DNA of 64,000 nt from DSQK01 sp964550175. GTDB lineage: Archaea; Nanobdellota; Nanobdellia; Woesearchaeales; ARS49. The stretch covers positions 248,001 through 312,000 of the forward strand of contig CAZJXP010000001.1 in NCBI GenBank assembly GCA_964550175.1. The letters are read 5' to 3'. This document shows positions 1 to 7,889 of this stretch, piece after piece. The notes below the pieces were generated by a model. It saw nothing but the letters and a program-made list of their open reading frames with translations, ran no database searches and was not told the origin of the DNA. The position numbers and the translations under genes were made by a program. Positions within the stretch are counted from its first letter, which is position 1; the number at the start of each line of letters is the position of its first letter.

Positions 1-1
1 C

Positions 2-544
2 GTGCAAGAACAGCTGGCCGGCGAAAAGATTTTCTTGTTACTTTCGGACAAGACGCCCGTGGCCGGATTCATCCATTCGGGAGAGACGCCGACGTTCGTC
101 AACGATATCGCGACGTGGAAACAAGCCTACGGCACGAAAGCGTTCGACACGCTGCGTGACGGCAAACTCGTCTTCACGGCGACCTACGAGACGTTCAGCA
201 AGATATCAAGCATCAAGCTCGGCGAATATACCCTCTCCAAAGAAACAACATTCGGCATCATCAACGCAGCCGACTCGGTGCAAGCCTACAAGGACGCGAT
301 ACGCATAGCTGCGAACGTTCCTGAAAAACAACAGATAGCCCTGCCGGACATGAACGGGGATGAAATCCGAGGCATGCTCTTCGCGTCATTGATCAGCGAA
401 TACTTCGCCACGACGCAGCCCATCCAGGCAATCAACCGCGGCGAACTCGGCGTCGAGCCGACGTTCATCATGCTCTGGACCGTCAAGAACATCCCCGAAA
501 ACATGCTGAAATACCTCATTACCACGGAGGACCCTGATGCTTGA
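2..544 (+). CDS. Conserved hypothetical protein, probably 5'-truncated by the window edge
   Basis: An open frame of 180 residues runs from the first bases of the window. The first possible start is a GTG at position 2, so the gene very likely begins upstream. The product is soluble, with alternating hydrophobic strands and helices, no signal peptide and no motif I recognise. Its stop overlaps the next gene by eight bases (ATG at 537, TGA at 542-544), which ties it to the 93-residue gene and lspA in one operon. Function unknown. Confidence 0.7.
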   Translation: MQEQLAGEKIFLLLSDKTPVAGFIHSGETPTFVNDIATWKQAYGTKAFDTLRDGKLVFTATYETFSKISSIKLGEYTLSKETTFGIINAADSVQAYKDAIRIAANVPEKQQIALPDMNGDEIRGMLFASLISEYFATTQPIQAINRGELGVEPTFIMLWTVKNIPENMLKYLITTEDPDA

Positions 545-818
545 GCAATTCAAATTCTGGAAGCACGCGCCTGAGCAGTCTCCTGGACTGGAGCCGTACG
601 AGCCGCAAGGGATGCCCGGCATGCAGCCAATGGAGCCCGATCCTTCGTTAACTCAGAATAACTCGTTCCAGCAGATGGCGCAATTGACGCCCAAGAGCGA
701 CAAGGATTTGGAGCTCGTGAATGCGAAACTGGACGTGATTAAGGCTCAGCTGGATAACATCATGCAGCGCTTGGATAAGATGGAACGGCAAGAGTCGAAA
801 GAGAAAGTCCGATGGTGA
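537..818 (+). CDS. Small Pro/Met/Gln-rich protein with C-terminal coiled coil
   Basis: A 93-residue protein. The first half is proline-, methionine- and glutamine-rich and probably disordered (residues 10-45). Residues 55-90 form a regular heptad pattern typical of a short coiled coil. It overlaps the preceding gene by eight bases and lspA by seven, so the three are almost certainly cotranscribed and translationally coupled. I do not recognise a family. A role as an oligomerising adaptor is only a guess from the coiled coil. Confidence 0.65.
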   Translation: MLEQFKFWKHAPEQSPGLEPYEPQGMPGMQPMEPDPSLTQNNSFQQMAQLTPKSDKDLELVNAKLDVIKAQLDNIMQRLDKMERQESKEKVRW

Positions 819-1258
819 GAAAGTACTGGTTCTGGGTCATTGCGATTATCGTTGTCATGCTGGATCAGCTGACGAAAGCGATTGTCGTCACGAAAATCCC
901 GTTCAATACTTCGGTCGAAGTCCTTGGTTCTGTTCTTTCGTTCACGTCGGTGCACAACACCGGCGCGGGATTCGGGATACTGCAAGGGCAGAACTCATTG
1001 TTCATTTTGGTTGCGTTGGTCGCGATAATAGTCATTGTTTGCACCTTGCGGAAGACTTTAGAGGACCACCACACGACAATCTTTGTTGCTTTGATACTCG
1101 GTGGAGCTATCGGGAATTTGATAGATAGAATTCTTTACGGGTTTGTCGTTGATTTCATTGATTTTCACATCTGGCCCGCGTTCAACGTCGCTGACTCCGC
1201 TTTGTGTATTGGAGTTATTGGATTGATTTGGCTGTCGCTTATTGAGAAGAAGAAGTAA
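812..1258 (+). CDS. lspA: Lipoprotein signal peptidase (signal peptidase II)
   Basis: A 148-residue protein with four hydrophobic segments and all LspA signature blocks: DQLTK (residues 18-22), HNTGAGFG (48-55), GGAIGNLIDR (97-106), VVDFIDF (112-118) and FNVADS (124-129). The paired aspartates of the family, here D114 and D128, are present, so it should be active. LspA cleaves lipoprotein signal peptides just before the lipidated cysteine in the membrane. Length is close to bacterial LspA. Archaea classically lack this enzyme; five lipobox proteins elsewhere in the window are plausible substrates. It closes an operon whose genes overlap by 7-8 bases. Confidence 0.93.
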   Translation: MVRKYWFWVIAIIVVMLDQLTKAIVVTKIPFNTSVEVLGSVLSFTSVHNTGAGFGILQGQNSLFILVALVAIIVIVCTLRKTLEDHHTTIFVALILGGAIGNLIDRILYGFVVDFIDFHIWPAFNVADSALCIGVIGLIWLSLIEKKK

Positions 1259-1274
1259 TTTTGCTAGCACGTTT

Positions 1275-1363
1275 CTTTTTACCGGCACGTTTTGTTTCGT
1301 CGTTACGTTAAGCAATTTATTTACAATAAAACTAACACTACGACCAATATCGCTGGTAAAAAT
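1275..1363. repeat. Dispersed imperfect palindrome, copy A
   Basis: An 89-base intergenic element. It begins with TTTTTACCGGC near 1276 and ends with GCTGGTAAAAAT near 1352-1363, an inverted pair. The right arm CGACCAATATCGCTGG recurs almost exactly near 2762 and 63585. It sits between lspA and the convergent zinc-ribbon gene. See the repeat-family finding. Confidence 0.7.
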
Positions 1364-1382
1364 GTAGCGAGGAAAAGCAAGA

Positions 1383-1715
1383 CTAAATTATCTTATTCTG
1401 CTGAGCCGCTTCGACTATGCGTTCGAGCGGGTTGAGCTTTTCGATCTTAATCTTGAGAATCTTTGCTTGCTGTTTGGTGACATACGTTTTTGCCACGTAC
1501 TTGAATTCTCGCTCAGTGACGCAATGAGTATAATCGCATCGACAGGCAAGACACTGCAAAGAGTCATCGCCGTGCATATTCTCATACACGAGCGGTGTGC
1601 CATCGATCGGGCACGTTTCATCCATCGCTTGCTGGTTGTGGCTCAACTTATATTTCTCTTTGAACACTGGAGAAAAGACAGATTCGCCTTCCGTGTCGCT
1701 GGAACCGATACCCAT
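1383..1715 (-). CDS. Small zinc-ribbon-like protein
   Basis: 110 residues. Residues 35-61 hold a CPxDG...CLACRC arrangement, which reads as a metal-binding zinc ribbon. The C-terminal third is Lys-rich and helical. It directly follows the membrane-protein gene at 1716-2144 with no gap (start at 1715, previous stop at 1716), so the two are an operon. No enzyme motif is visible. A nucleic-acid or protein-binding role is inferred from the ribbon only. Confidence 0.65.
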   Translation of the reverse strand: MGIGSSDTEGESVFSPVFKEKYKLSHNQQAMDETCPIDGTPLVYENMHGDDSLQCLACRCDYTHCVTEREFKYVAKTYVTKQQAKILKIKIEKLNPLERIVEAAQQNKII

Positions 1716-2144
1716 TTACTTTCCGCGTCGGCGCGACTTCTTCGCACGCTTCGAAGCCCTCTTCGGCACAGGCATGATGTTCTCGAGCTGCATCGGCGGC
1801 ATCTCGCTGTAGGCCTCCAACGCGGACTTGTGCGACTTCAGGCTTGAGACCATCAATCCAACAACGTTCCACGCGAGAATCAACAAGTACGGAAGGAATC
1901 CCTCGCGCGACGTCATATAGATCATCGTGAGGTTCGCGATGCTCGCGGCGAAGAACAAGATGGACAACGGCCAGCTCCAGGATGCGCTGAGCCAGCCGCC
2001 GATGACGGCGAGCATCAGAACAAATACCAAAGTGAGCGTGACGCCAAGCTCAAGCAACTGATGCACGCCGAGCGTCTGCTGCAAGAACAGCGTGCCGAGT
2101 ATGCTGAGCACACCCAAGATAACCAAAAATCCAGTACGAGTCAT
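1716..2144 (-). CDS. Four-helix integral membrane protein with basic C-tail
   Basis: 142 residues with four predicted transmembrane helices (about 5-22, 33-50, 55-73 and 82-100). A strongly basic C-terminal tail (128-142, rich in Lys and Arg) is probably cytoplasmic. No family motif recognised. It is the upstream member of a two-gene operon with the zinc-ribbon protein. Confidence 0.65.
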   Translation of the reverse strand: MTRTGFLVILGVLSILGTLFLQQTLGVHQLLELGVTLTLVFVLMLAVIGGWLSASWSWPLSILFFAASIANLTMIYMTSREGFLPYLLILAWNVVGLMVSSLKSHKSALEAYSEMPPMQLENIMPVPKRASKRAKKSRRRGK

Positions 2145-2211
2145 GATAATACCCCCAATCTAACGGTAGAGACAAAGAACGTCTTATAAGGATTTCTATT
2201 CTAAAGTAGTA

Positions 2212-2574
2212 TCAGAATTCGTTGACGTTTTCCAATGCCTTCAGTAGGCCCTTCTTTCTGAGAACATCCGCCTGGTGCGGTCGGTACTTGAACACGACGT
2301 CGCCTTTCTCATGGCCGCCCAATTCCCACGGCTCGATGAGCAAAATATCATTTTCTCGCACCCACAAGGTGCGCTTCAAGCGGCCCGGGATCCTGCAGAT
2401 TCTTGTTAAACCATCAAGGCACTTGACTCTCAAGTGCGAGCCGCCCAATCTTTGCTCGCAGAGGCCGATAACCTGGTTGTTGCGCGGCATCGGCGTGCGA
2501 CGGATTTCGTCGGACAGCTGCTGCTCCTTCGCTTCCCGAGTTTCTCGGCTATTCATGCTCTTGTCTTTCTGCAT
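2212..2574 (-). CDS. eif1a: Translation initiation factor aIF-1A
   Basis: 120 residues. The S1/OB-fold core is clear: VIGLCEQRLGGSHLRVKC (about 35-52), GRLKRTLWVRENDILLIEPWE and the C-terminal GDVVFKYRP block match aIF-1A/eIF1A. It binds the small ribosomal subunit A site and helps start-codon selection. The N-terminal tail (1-30) is basic and variable, as in the family. Two in-frame ATGs (2574 and 2556) are possible starts. It is divergently oriented from the CBS protein, with repeat copy B in the shared upstream region. Confidence 0.95.
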   Translation of the reverse strand: MQKDKSMNSRETREAKEQQLSDEIRRTPMPRNNQVIGLCEQRLGGSHLRVKCLDGLTRICRIPGRLKRTLWVRENDILLIEPWELGGHEKGDVVFKYRPHQADVLRKKGLLKALENVNEF

Positions 2575-2654
2575 TGAAACGATAGGTTAGAAGTGGGTTT
2601 ATAAGGGTTTCCCTGAACGTTCGTCGTTGGACTTTCTGCGCTTTTCTGCTTTCC

Positions 2655-2800
2655 ACGTTGCTCTCCCCGGCAGATATCTCGAACGTTGCGTTCGAGAATT
2701 TTCGAACCGAGTTCGAAATTTTTGAGTTCGCGTGAGGTCGTAGATGATTAATGCCAACACTCGACCAATATCGCCGGTAAAAAGTTTGCCTGGGACGCAA
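2655..2800. repeat. Dispersed imperfect palindrome, copy B (full length)
   Basis: The left end ACGTTGCTCTCCCCGGCAGAT and the right end GGTAAAAAGTTTGCCTGGGACGCAA are inverted relatives. The interior holds two perfect hairpins with three-base loops: CTCGAACG-TTG-CGTTCGAG (2678-2696) and TTTCGAAC-CGA-GTTCGAAA (2700-2718). The right half contains the shared CGACCAATATCGCCGG arm. It lies in the divergent region between aIF-1A and the CBS gene. Confidence 0.75.
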
Positions 2801-2860
2801 TCATTGGGCTTCCAGAATGTTTAAATAGCGTAAAAGAAATCAACTGAAACAGGTGATACC

Positions 2861-3676
2861 ATGAACGTTCAAGATATTCTTCGCACAAACCAGCTCGAAA
2901 TCAGCGCGACCGACACGCTGTCCAGCGTCTTCGGCAAGCTCAGCAAGGGGCACACGGAAGCGCTCGTCGTTGACGAAAAGGGACACTATGTCGGCATGCT
3001 CTCGAAACGCATGCTGTTGAAGAGCCGCATCGACGCCTCCATCACCAAGGCAAAGAACTACGTCATGAAAACGGCCACGTTGACGAACACGACGACGCTG
3101 GAACGCGCGGCAGAACTCTTGAACGCGTCCGACACCCACGTCCTTCCAGTGTTGAACGGCGAAAAAGTCATCGGCATCTGCGGGGCAAGAGACGTTTTGG
3201 CATCATTGCAATCAAACTTCGGCACGCGTAAGGCGATTGAATTGGGAAGCACCAAGCTCGTCGTGTTGCAAGAAGGCGACGCCATCGTGAAAGCACTTGC
3301 GTTATTGCGCGAAAAGCACATCGACCGAATCCCGGTCGTGGACAAGAACGGAAAGCTTTCGGGCATCATCTCCGTCATCGACATCCTCTTGCGATACGGG
3401 TCCGGCACGCCGCACGGCGCGGTCTCGGGCAGAAACGCGAAGCAAGGCAAGACCTCGCACTCCGGCGGCGACGCGGGCGACCGGCCCGACTACACGCAGC
3501 TCCCGGTCTCGAACATCATGACGAAGATTGTCACCACGTGCTCGCCGAACGCGAAAGCGGCTGATGTGATTAAATTGCTGAACGACCAAGGAATATCTTC
3601 GGTCATTCTTGTGCAGCAAGATTTGCCGGTCGGCATCGTGACGACGAAAGATTTGTTACGTGAGGTCACCAAGTGA
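2861..3676 (+). CDS. Protein with four CBS domains
   Basis: 271 residues made of four CBS units in two Bateman modules: about 1-60, 65-122, 127-185 and 217-271. Typical CBS signatures are present (IDRIPVVDKNGKLSGIISVIDI, and VGIVTTKDLL near the end). A Gly/Ser-rich linker (186-214) separates the last unit. CBS pairs bind adenine nucleotides or SAM and act as energy sensors; the partner here is unknown. The start at 2861 follows GGTGAT at normal spacing, and a TATA-like TTTAAATAG lies at about 2820. The stop overlaps the next gene (GTGA). Confidence 0.9.
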   Translation: MNVQDILRTNQLEISATDTLSSVFGKLSKGHTEALVVDEKGHYVGMLSKRMLLKSRIDASITKAKNYVMKTATLTNTTTLERAAELLNASDTHVLPVLNGEKVIGICGARDVLASLQSNFGTRKAIELGSTKLVVLQEGDAIVKALALLREKHIDRIPVVDKNGKLSGIISVIDILLRYGSGTPHGAVSGRNAKQGKTSHSGGDAGDRPDYTQLPVSNIMTKIVTTCSPNAKAADVIKLLNDQGISSVILVQQDLPVGIVTTKDLLREVTK

Positions 3677-4311
3677 GGAGAAAGAAGCTCACGTACGGCT
3701 GGGTCGGCGGCGTCGTGTTAGCCATCGTAATCTTAGCTATTGTGCAGACGCTTCCGGACGACGATTCTTCGGGAAAGCACTGCACCGACACGGACGGAAC
3801 GAACCCGTTTACGGTCGGCAACACGTACGACTGGCGCTCGGGCACGATGTTCCAAGACCGATGCATTGATTCCAAAACCGTTGAAGAGTTTTCTTGCTCC
3901 TACCCCGCGACGGATTTGCGCGGCAAGACCATGACGGCACTCGTCACGTGCAAGCACGGCTGCTACCAATCGATGTGCGGCACGCCGGACTTGGTCGCGA
4001 CTGATTTCTTGATTTCGAAACAGCCGACAACCTCGGACGAATTCAAAATCACCTACAAGATATTCAACAATGGGAATGTTCCAGCTTCTGCAGTCGATGT
4101 CGACACGTATTTCGAGCCGTGCTACGGAATATTGATTGAGCCGGCAAAATCCGTCGACCCTGGCAAGAGCACGATGGCCACGTATTCCGTCACGTGCAAA
4201 TTGCCCGGCACGTTCAAGTTCACCAACATCGTCGACCCGCACGACATTCTGCAAGAAAGCGACGAAGCGAACAACCAACGGATCGATGTCGTGACGGTAA
4301 GATTGCCGTAA
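3673..4311 (+). CDS. Membrane-anchored extracytoplasmic protein with CARDB-like domain
   Basis: 212 residues from a GTG start that overlaps the CBS stop by four bases. A single N-terminal anchor (8-25) is followed by a secreted region with many cysteines (about 37, 64, 76, 94 and 98), probably disulfide-bonded. Residues 108-210 look like a CARDB/APHP-type beta-sandwich (PDLVATDFLISKQPTTSDEF at its start, DPGKSTMATYSV and ILQESDEANNQ later). Such domains are cell-surface adhesion or binding modules. Coupling to a CBS protein is suggestive, but no joint function can be read. Confidence 0.75.
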   Translation: MRRKKLTYGWVGGVVLAIVILAIVQTLPDDDSSGKHCTDTDGTNPFTVGNTYDWRSGTMFQDRCIDSKTVEEFSCSYPATDLRGKTMTALVTCKHGCYQSMCGTPDLVATDFLISKQPTTSDEFKITYKIFNNGNVPASAVDVDTYFEPCYGILIEPAKSVDPGKSTMATYSVTCKLPGTFKFTNIVDPHDILQESDEANNQRIDVVTVRLP

Positions 4312-4493
4312 TACGTTCTTAGTTAATTCTTTTAAACTATATATTCTAAAATGCTCACTATAGTTAATATGTTAATACTATATTGATATTAACTAATAAT
4401 CATAAAAGTAGCATATAATAACTAAATAAGTAGTATGTTAGTATCATAATACCGCAATATTTATAAAGGGAAATCGCAAAATGCCTTTATGAG
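4312..4493 (+). promoter_or_regulatory. AT-rich promoter and candidate operator of the glycogen operon
   Basis: A 180-base region, far more AT-rich than its surroundings. It contains a perfect 9-base inverted repeat AGTTAATAT (4362-4370) / ATATTAACT (4386-4394), and further TTAGTTAA / TAACTAA half-sites nearby. A TATA box (ATATTTATAAAG, about 4458-4469) lies about 26 bases before the GTG at 4494, consistent with a leaderless mRNA. The palindromes are candidate sites for autoregulation by the winged-helix protein encoded next; this is inference. Confidence 0.55.
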
Positions 4494-4739
4494 GTGTCAT
4501 TAGTGGTCAAGCGCACGTACAAAGCACTTCGACCCATCATTCTCAAGGCGTTTGCAAAGGAGCAAAAGACGGTAAATCAAGTTGCTACTGAAACCGGCAT
4601 CAACTGGAAAACCGTCGACAATCACACCATCTACCTCACGGGACGAGGATTTCTGAAAGCGATTTTCATTTCACCATTTGTCAAGATTTACGCCATCACC
4701 GACAAGGGCATTGACGCGCTCAAGGGAGGACTTAAGTGA
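4494..4739 (+). CDS. Winged-helix transcriptional regulator
   Basis: 81 residues with a compact winged-helix fold. The recognition region is QVATETGINWKTVDNHTIYL (about 28-47) and the wing strand ends in ITDKGIDAL. The GTG start at 4494 sits about 26 bases after the TATA box, so the transcript is probably leaderless. It is the first gene of an operon with the glycogen-synthase-like glycosyltransferase (four-base overlap) and the GH57 enzyme, and so probably controls storage-polysaccharide metabolism. Effector unknown. Confidence 0.8.
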   Translation: MSLVVKRTYKALRPIILKAFAKEQKTVNQVATETGINWKTVDNHTIYLTGRGFLKAIFISPFVKIYAITDKGIDALKGGLK

Positions 4740-5941
4740 AAATCCTCATGTTCGGCTGGGAGTTCGCGCCGGTGTACTCAGGCGGGCTTGGCGTGGCTTG
4801 CGCTGGATTGGTCAAAGAACTCGTCGCGCAAGGGGCCGAAGTCACGTTCGTGTTGCCGCGGCTGCCGAAAGCGCTCGACGAATCCAAGATCAACCTCATC
4901 GCGGCATCAGAGTACGGCAGCAAGGTGCGCATCAAAGTAGTCAAGAGCCTGCTCGTGCCGTATTCAAGCGCGTCGCAATACAAGGGACTGTACAACCTCT
5001 ACAAGTCCCGCAATCCCGGAGCCGCGCTGTACGGCGATGATTTGTTTGAGGAAGTCGCGCGCTACGCTGAGGCAGCGAAGAAAATCGCGCGCGAGGTGCC
5101 GCACGACGTCATCCACTGCCACGACTGGATGACCTACCAAGCGGGCATCGCGGCGAAACAGGTCTCAGGCAAGCCCTTGGTGATGCACGTCCACGCGACG
5201 GAATTTGATAGGACTGGCGGAAGCGGCAATGCGGCCGTAAACGCGATCGAACGGCTCGGATTCACGAAGGCGGACAAAGTCGTCGCAGTAAGTCAATACA
5301 CCAAGCAAAAAGTCATGGACAATTACCACATTTCCGCAAAAAACATCGTCGTTTCGCACAACGGCAGCGAGCCGAAGAAGACGGTTTCGAAACTCGACGA
5401 CAAGTCCCGCATCGTGCTGTTCCTGGGACGCATGACCGTGCAGAAAGGACCGGACTGGTTCCTCAAGGCAGCCGAAAAAGTGCTGGAAAAAGAGCCGAAT
5501 GTTACTTTTGTGATGGCCGGCTCGGGCGACATGGAGCCCGCGATCATCGAACGCGCTGCCGCTGCTGGAATTGCGGACAAAGTTCTCTTCACCGGATTCC
5601 TGACGGGCGCGGATTTGGACAAGGCCTACAAAATGGCGCAAGTCTACGTCATGCCAAGCATTTCTGAGCCGTTTGGCTTAACTGCGCTGGAAGCGATGGG
5701 GAACGGAACTCCGACGATTATTTCAAAACAGTCCGGCGTGTCCGAAGTCGTGAAGCACTGCCTGAAGGTCGACTTCTGGGACACGAACGAAATGGCGAAC
5801 AAGATACTTGGCGTGCTTTATTACAAAGACTTGCAGGACGAATTAGGGCTCAAAGGCGCGGCCGAAGTCAAGGAGATCACGTGGAAGAAGCCCGCGCACC
5901 AGATGCTCGATTTGTACGGCAAGCTCATGAGGGCACGATGA
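4736..5941 (+). CDS. Glycogen/starch synthase-like GT-B glycosyltransferase
   Basis: 401 residues. The N-terminal MFGWEFAPVYSGGLGVACAG block is the nucleotide-sugar loop of GT4/GT5 enzymes. HCHDWMTYQAG, MHVHATEFDRTGG and ILFLGRM-type strands (VLFLGRMTVQKGPDWFLKAA) follow. The C-domain carries the E-x7-E motif EPFGLTALE (about 306-314). It probably transfers glucose from a nucleotide sugar to an alpha-glucan. A GTG start at 4736 overlaps the regulator stop and is preceded by a strong GGGAGGA site. The next gene (GH57) overlaps by four bases. A second, unrelated GT3 synthase lies at 55282. Confidence 0.85.
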   Translation: MKILMFGWEFAPVYSGGLGVACAGLVKELVAQGAEVTFVLPRLPKALDESKINLIAASEYGSKVRIKVVKSLLVPYSSASQYKGLYNLYKSRNPGAALYGDDLFEEVARYAEAAKKIAREVPHDVIHCHDWMTYQAGIAAKQVSGKPLVMHVHATEFDRTGGSGNAAVNAIERLGFTKADKVVAVSQYTKQKVMDNYHISAKNIVVSHNGSEPKKTVSKLDDKSRIVLFLGRMTVQKGPDWFLKAAEKVLEKEPNVTFVMAGSGDMEPAIIERAAAAGIADKVLFTGFLTGADLDKAYKMAQVYVMPSISEPFGLTALEAMGNGTPTIISKQSGVSEVVKHCLKVDFWDTNEMANKILGVLYYKDLQDELGLKGAAEVKEITWKKPAHQMLDLYGKLMRAR

Positions 5942-7119
5942 ACGTCTGCTTCTACTTCCAAATCCACCAGCCGTTCAGATTGAGACGGTATCAGGTGTTC
6001 GACATCGGCAAGAATCACGCGTATTTCGATGACGCGAAGAACGAGGAAGTGCTGCGAAAAGTCGCGGCGAAATGCTACGTTCCCGCGACGACGTTGTTGT
6101 TGAAGCTATTGAAGGAACACAAGGAGTTCAAGGTGGCGTTTTCCATAACGGGAACGGCTCTAGATCAACTTGAAGCGTATGCGCCTGAAGTCATCACGCT
6201 GTTCAAGAAACTGGCCGCAACGGGCCGAGTTGAATTTCTGAGCGAGACGTCGCACCACAGCTTAACATTCCTTTTTGATAGAAAAGAGTTCAAGGAACAA
6301 GTAAGTAGCCACAAGGCACGCATCAAGAAACTGTTCGGAGTTACTCCGACCGTGTTCAGGAACACGGAGCTCATTTACACGAACGAGCTGGCTAAGGTCG
6401 TTGAAGAATTAGGGTACAAGGCCGTGTTGATGGAAGGAGCCGACCATGTGCTGCAAGGCAAAAGCCCGAACCACACCTATTCCGCCTCGGGAACGAAAAC
6501 GAAATTGCTGCTCAAGAACTACAAATTGTCAGATGATTTAGCATTCCGGTTCTCGGACAAGAAATGGGAAGGATACCCGCTGACGCCCGGCAAATTCGCG
6601 TCATGGATCGAGGCGTCCGGCGGCGAGACCGTGAATTTGTTCATGGACTACGAGACGTTCGGCGAACATCAATGGGAAGACTCAGGTATTTTCAAATTGC
6701 TTGAAGGACTGCCGGCTGCGCTGTTGAAACGCAAGATCGGATTCCACCTGCCTTCCGAAGTCGCGACGCTGAAGCCCGTCGGCACGCTTGATGTCAAGTC
6801 TCCAATGTCATGGGCGGACGTCGAACGGGATGTGTCCGCATGGCTGGGCAACAACATGCAGAACGCCGCGGCGCAGCACCTGTATTCGCTGTTACCAATT
6901 ATCAAAGAGACCGGTGACAAGAAATTGCTTGAGGACTGGCGCAAATTGAGCACGAGCGACCACTTCTACTACTTGTGCACCAAATGGTTCGCCGACGGCG
7001 ATGTTCACAAATATTTCAATCCTTATGAAAGCCCGTACGACGGGTTCATCGCGTTCATGAACGTGCTGAATGACATGAAGCAGCGCGTACAACCCCAAGC
7101 ATGGGTGACAGTGAGGTGA
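5938..7119 (+). CDS. Glycoside hydrolase family 57 (alpha-amylase/4-alpha-glucanotransferase type)
   Basis: 393 residues from an ATG overlapping the upstream stop (ATGA); a longer frame exists, but its extra 19 residues are shadow. GH57 motifs are visible: IHQPFR at the N-terminus, EFLSETSHHS (99-108), FRNTELIY (140-147, with presumed nucleophile E144) and FMDYETFGEH (235-244, with presumed acid/base D237). It should act on alpha-1,4-glucan. No signal peptide, so it is cytoplasmic. It completes the regulator-synthase-hydrolase operon. Confidence 0.9.
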   Translation: MNVCFYFQIHQPFRLRRYQVFDIGKNHAYFDDAKNEEVLRKVAAKCYVPATTLLLKLLKEHKEFKVAFSITGTALDQLEAYAPEVITLFKKLAATGRVEFLSETSHHSLTFLFDRKEFKEQVSSHKARIKKLFGVTPTVFRNTELIYTNELAKVVEELGYKAVLMEGADHVLQGKSPNHTYSASGTKTKLLLKNYKLSDDLAFRFSDKKWEGYPLTPGKFASWIEASGGETVNLFMDYETFGEHQWEDSGIFKLLEGLPAALLKRKIGFHLPSEVATLKPVGTLDVKSPMSWADVERDVSAWLGNNMQNAAAQHLYSLLPIIKETGDKKLLEDWRKLSTSDHFYYLCTKWFADGDVHKYFNPYESPYDGFIAFMNVLNDMKQRVQPQAWVTVR

Positions 7120-7123
7120 CATC

Positions 7124-7417
7124 GTGAAAGGAAAAACAACGCCGTTATTGCGGGATTGCCCTGAAAAACTTCAGTTCAAGACCGCGCACGGCCAGGTGCT
7201 ACGGAACTACGTGGACCTGATTGACGGACTGAAACGAATGGAGGATTCGACGTTTCGGCACCACGTGAACGAAGGAAGGAATGACTTCCGGAACTGGGTG
7301 CTGCACGTGTATTCGGATGAGAAGCTGGCGAAAGACTTCGAGCACAATCCGACTCGACTCGGAATGGCGCAGAATACTTCACGTCGATTGAAGAATCTCG
7401 CTATGGAGCATGGATGA
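7124..7417 (+). CDS. DUF5752-like small protein, paralogue 1
   Basis: 97 residues, all alpha-helical in appearance, from a GTG start four bases after the GH57 stop. The core motif is HHVNEGRNDFRNWVLHVY (about 46-63). The same helix-turn-helix block (K/R-N-D-F-x-x-W-I/V) occurs in the two following genes, so this is the first of three tandem paralogues. I associate the motif with archaeal DUF5752, from memory. Function unknown; position suggests a link to alpha-glucan metabolism. Confidence 0.7.
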   Translation: MKGKTTPLLRDCPEKLQFKTAHGQVLRNYVDLIDGLKRMEDSTFRHHVNEGRNDFRNWVLHVYSDEKLAKDFEHNPTRLGMAQNTSRRLKNLAMEHG

Positions 7418-7426
7418 TGGTTTTTG

Positions 7427-7493
7427 ACGTTGCTCTCCCCGGCAGATTTTGTAGAGTCGTTACGCAAATAGTTAACAACGACTCAAAATCTGC
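7427..7493. repeat. Dispersed palindrome, copy C (left end plus long hairpin)
   Basis: Starts with ACGTTGCTCTCCCCGGCAGAT, as in copy B. The arms GCAGATTTTG(tag)AGTCGTT and AACGACTCAAAATCTGC (7442-7493) form a 17-pair hairpin with a three-base bulge. The GGTAAAAAG end seen in other copies is missing. It separates paralogues 1 and 2 of the DUF5752-like genes. Confidence 0.7.
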
Positions 7494-7589
7494 AAGGACG
7501 AACCAACGACGCGACAGCAAACGTGCGGGAACAGCAACGCAACAAGCTTTAAAAACAGCAAAAATAATGACTCAGCAAAGAGGTGTGGA

Positions 7590-7889
7590 ATGAAGGCACA
7601 AGCGACTCCGAAGACAACCGTCCTAGGCAGCGCTCCCGAAGGAAAGGCCTTTGTTCTTCATGATGGACGAAAGTTAAGGACGCTCTACGAACTCATTGAT
7701 GAATTGGAGACAATGAACGATGATACGTTCAAGTCATTTGTTCACCAAGGCAAGAACGATTTTGCTTCTTGGATTGAAGGCGTGTTCCAAGAGAAAACAT
7801 TAGCTGACGAGCTGCGCAAAACTCCCTCTCGTACTGACCACCAGAAAATCATACTCAAACATCTTGTTCGATTATTGAGGAAACCATGA
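7590..7889 (+). CDS. DUF5752-like small protein, paralogue 2
   Basis: 99 residues with the same architecture as its neighbours: an N-terminal strand region, then SFVHQGKNDFASWIEGVF (about 50-67) and a basic C-terminal helix. The start ATG at 7590 follows AGAGGTG. A TTTAAAAAC box at about 7548-7556 suggests its own promoter, needed because repeat copy C splits it from paralogue 1. Its stop overlaps paralogue 3 by four bases (ATGA). Confidence 0.7.
   Translation: MKAQATPKTTVLGSAPEGKAFVLHDGRKLRTLYELIDELETMNDDTFKSFVHQGKNDFASWIEGVFQEKTLADELRKTPSRTDHQKIILKHLVRLLRKP

Noticed and set aside
7442..7493. Simple rho-independent-type terminator
   Set aside because: The hairpin has no T-run after it, and its left side is the conserved repeat end, so it belongs to the dispersed element family.
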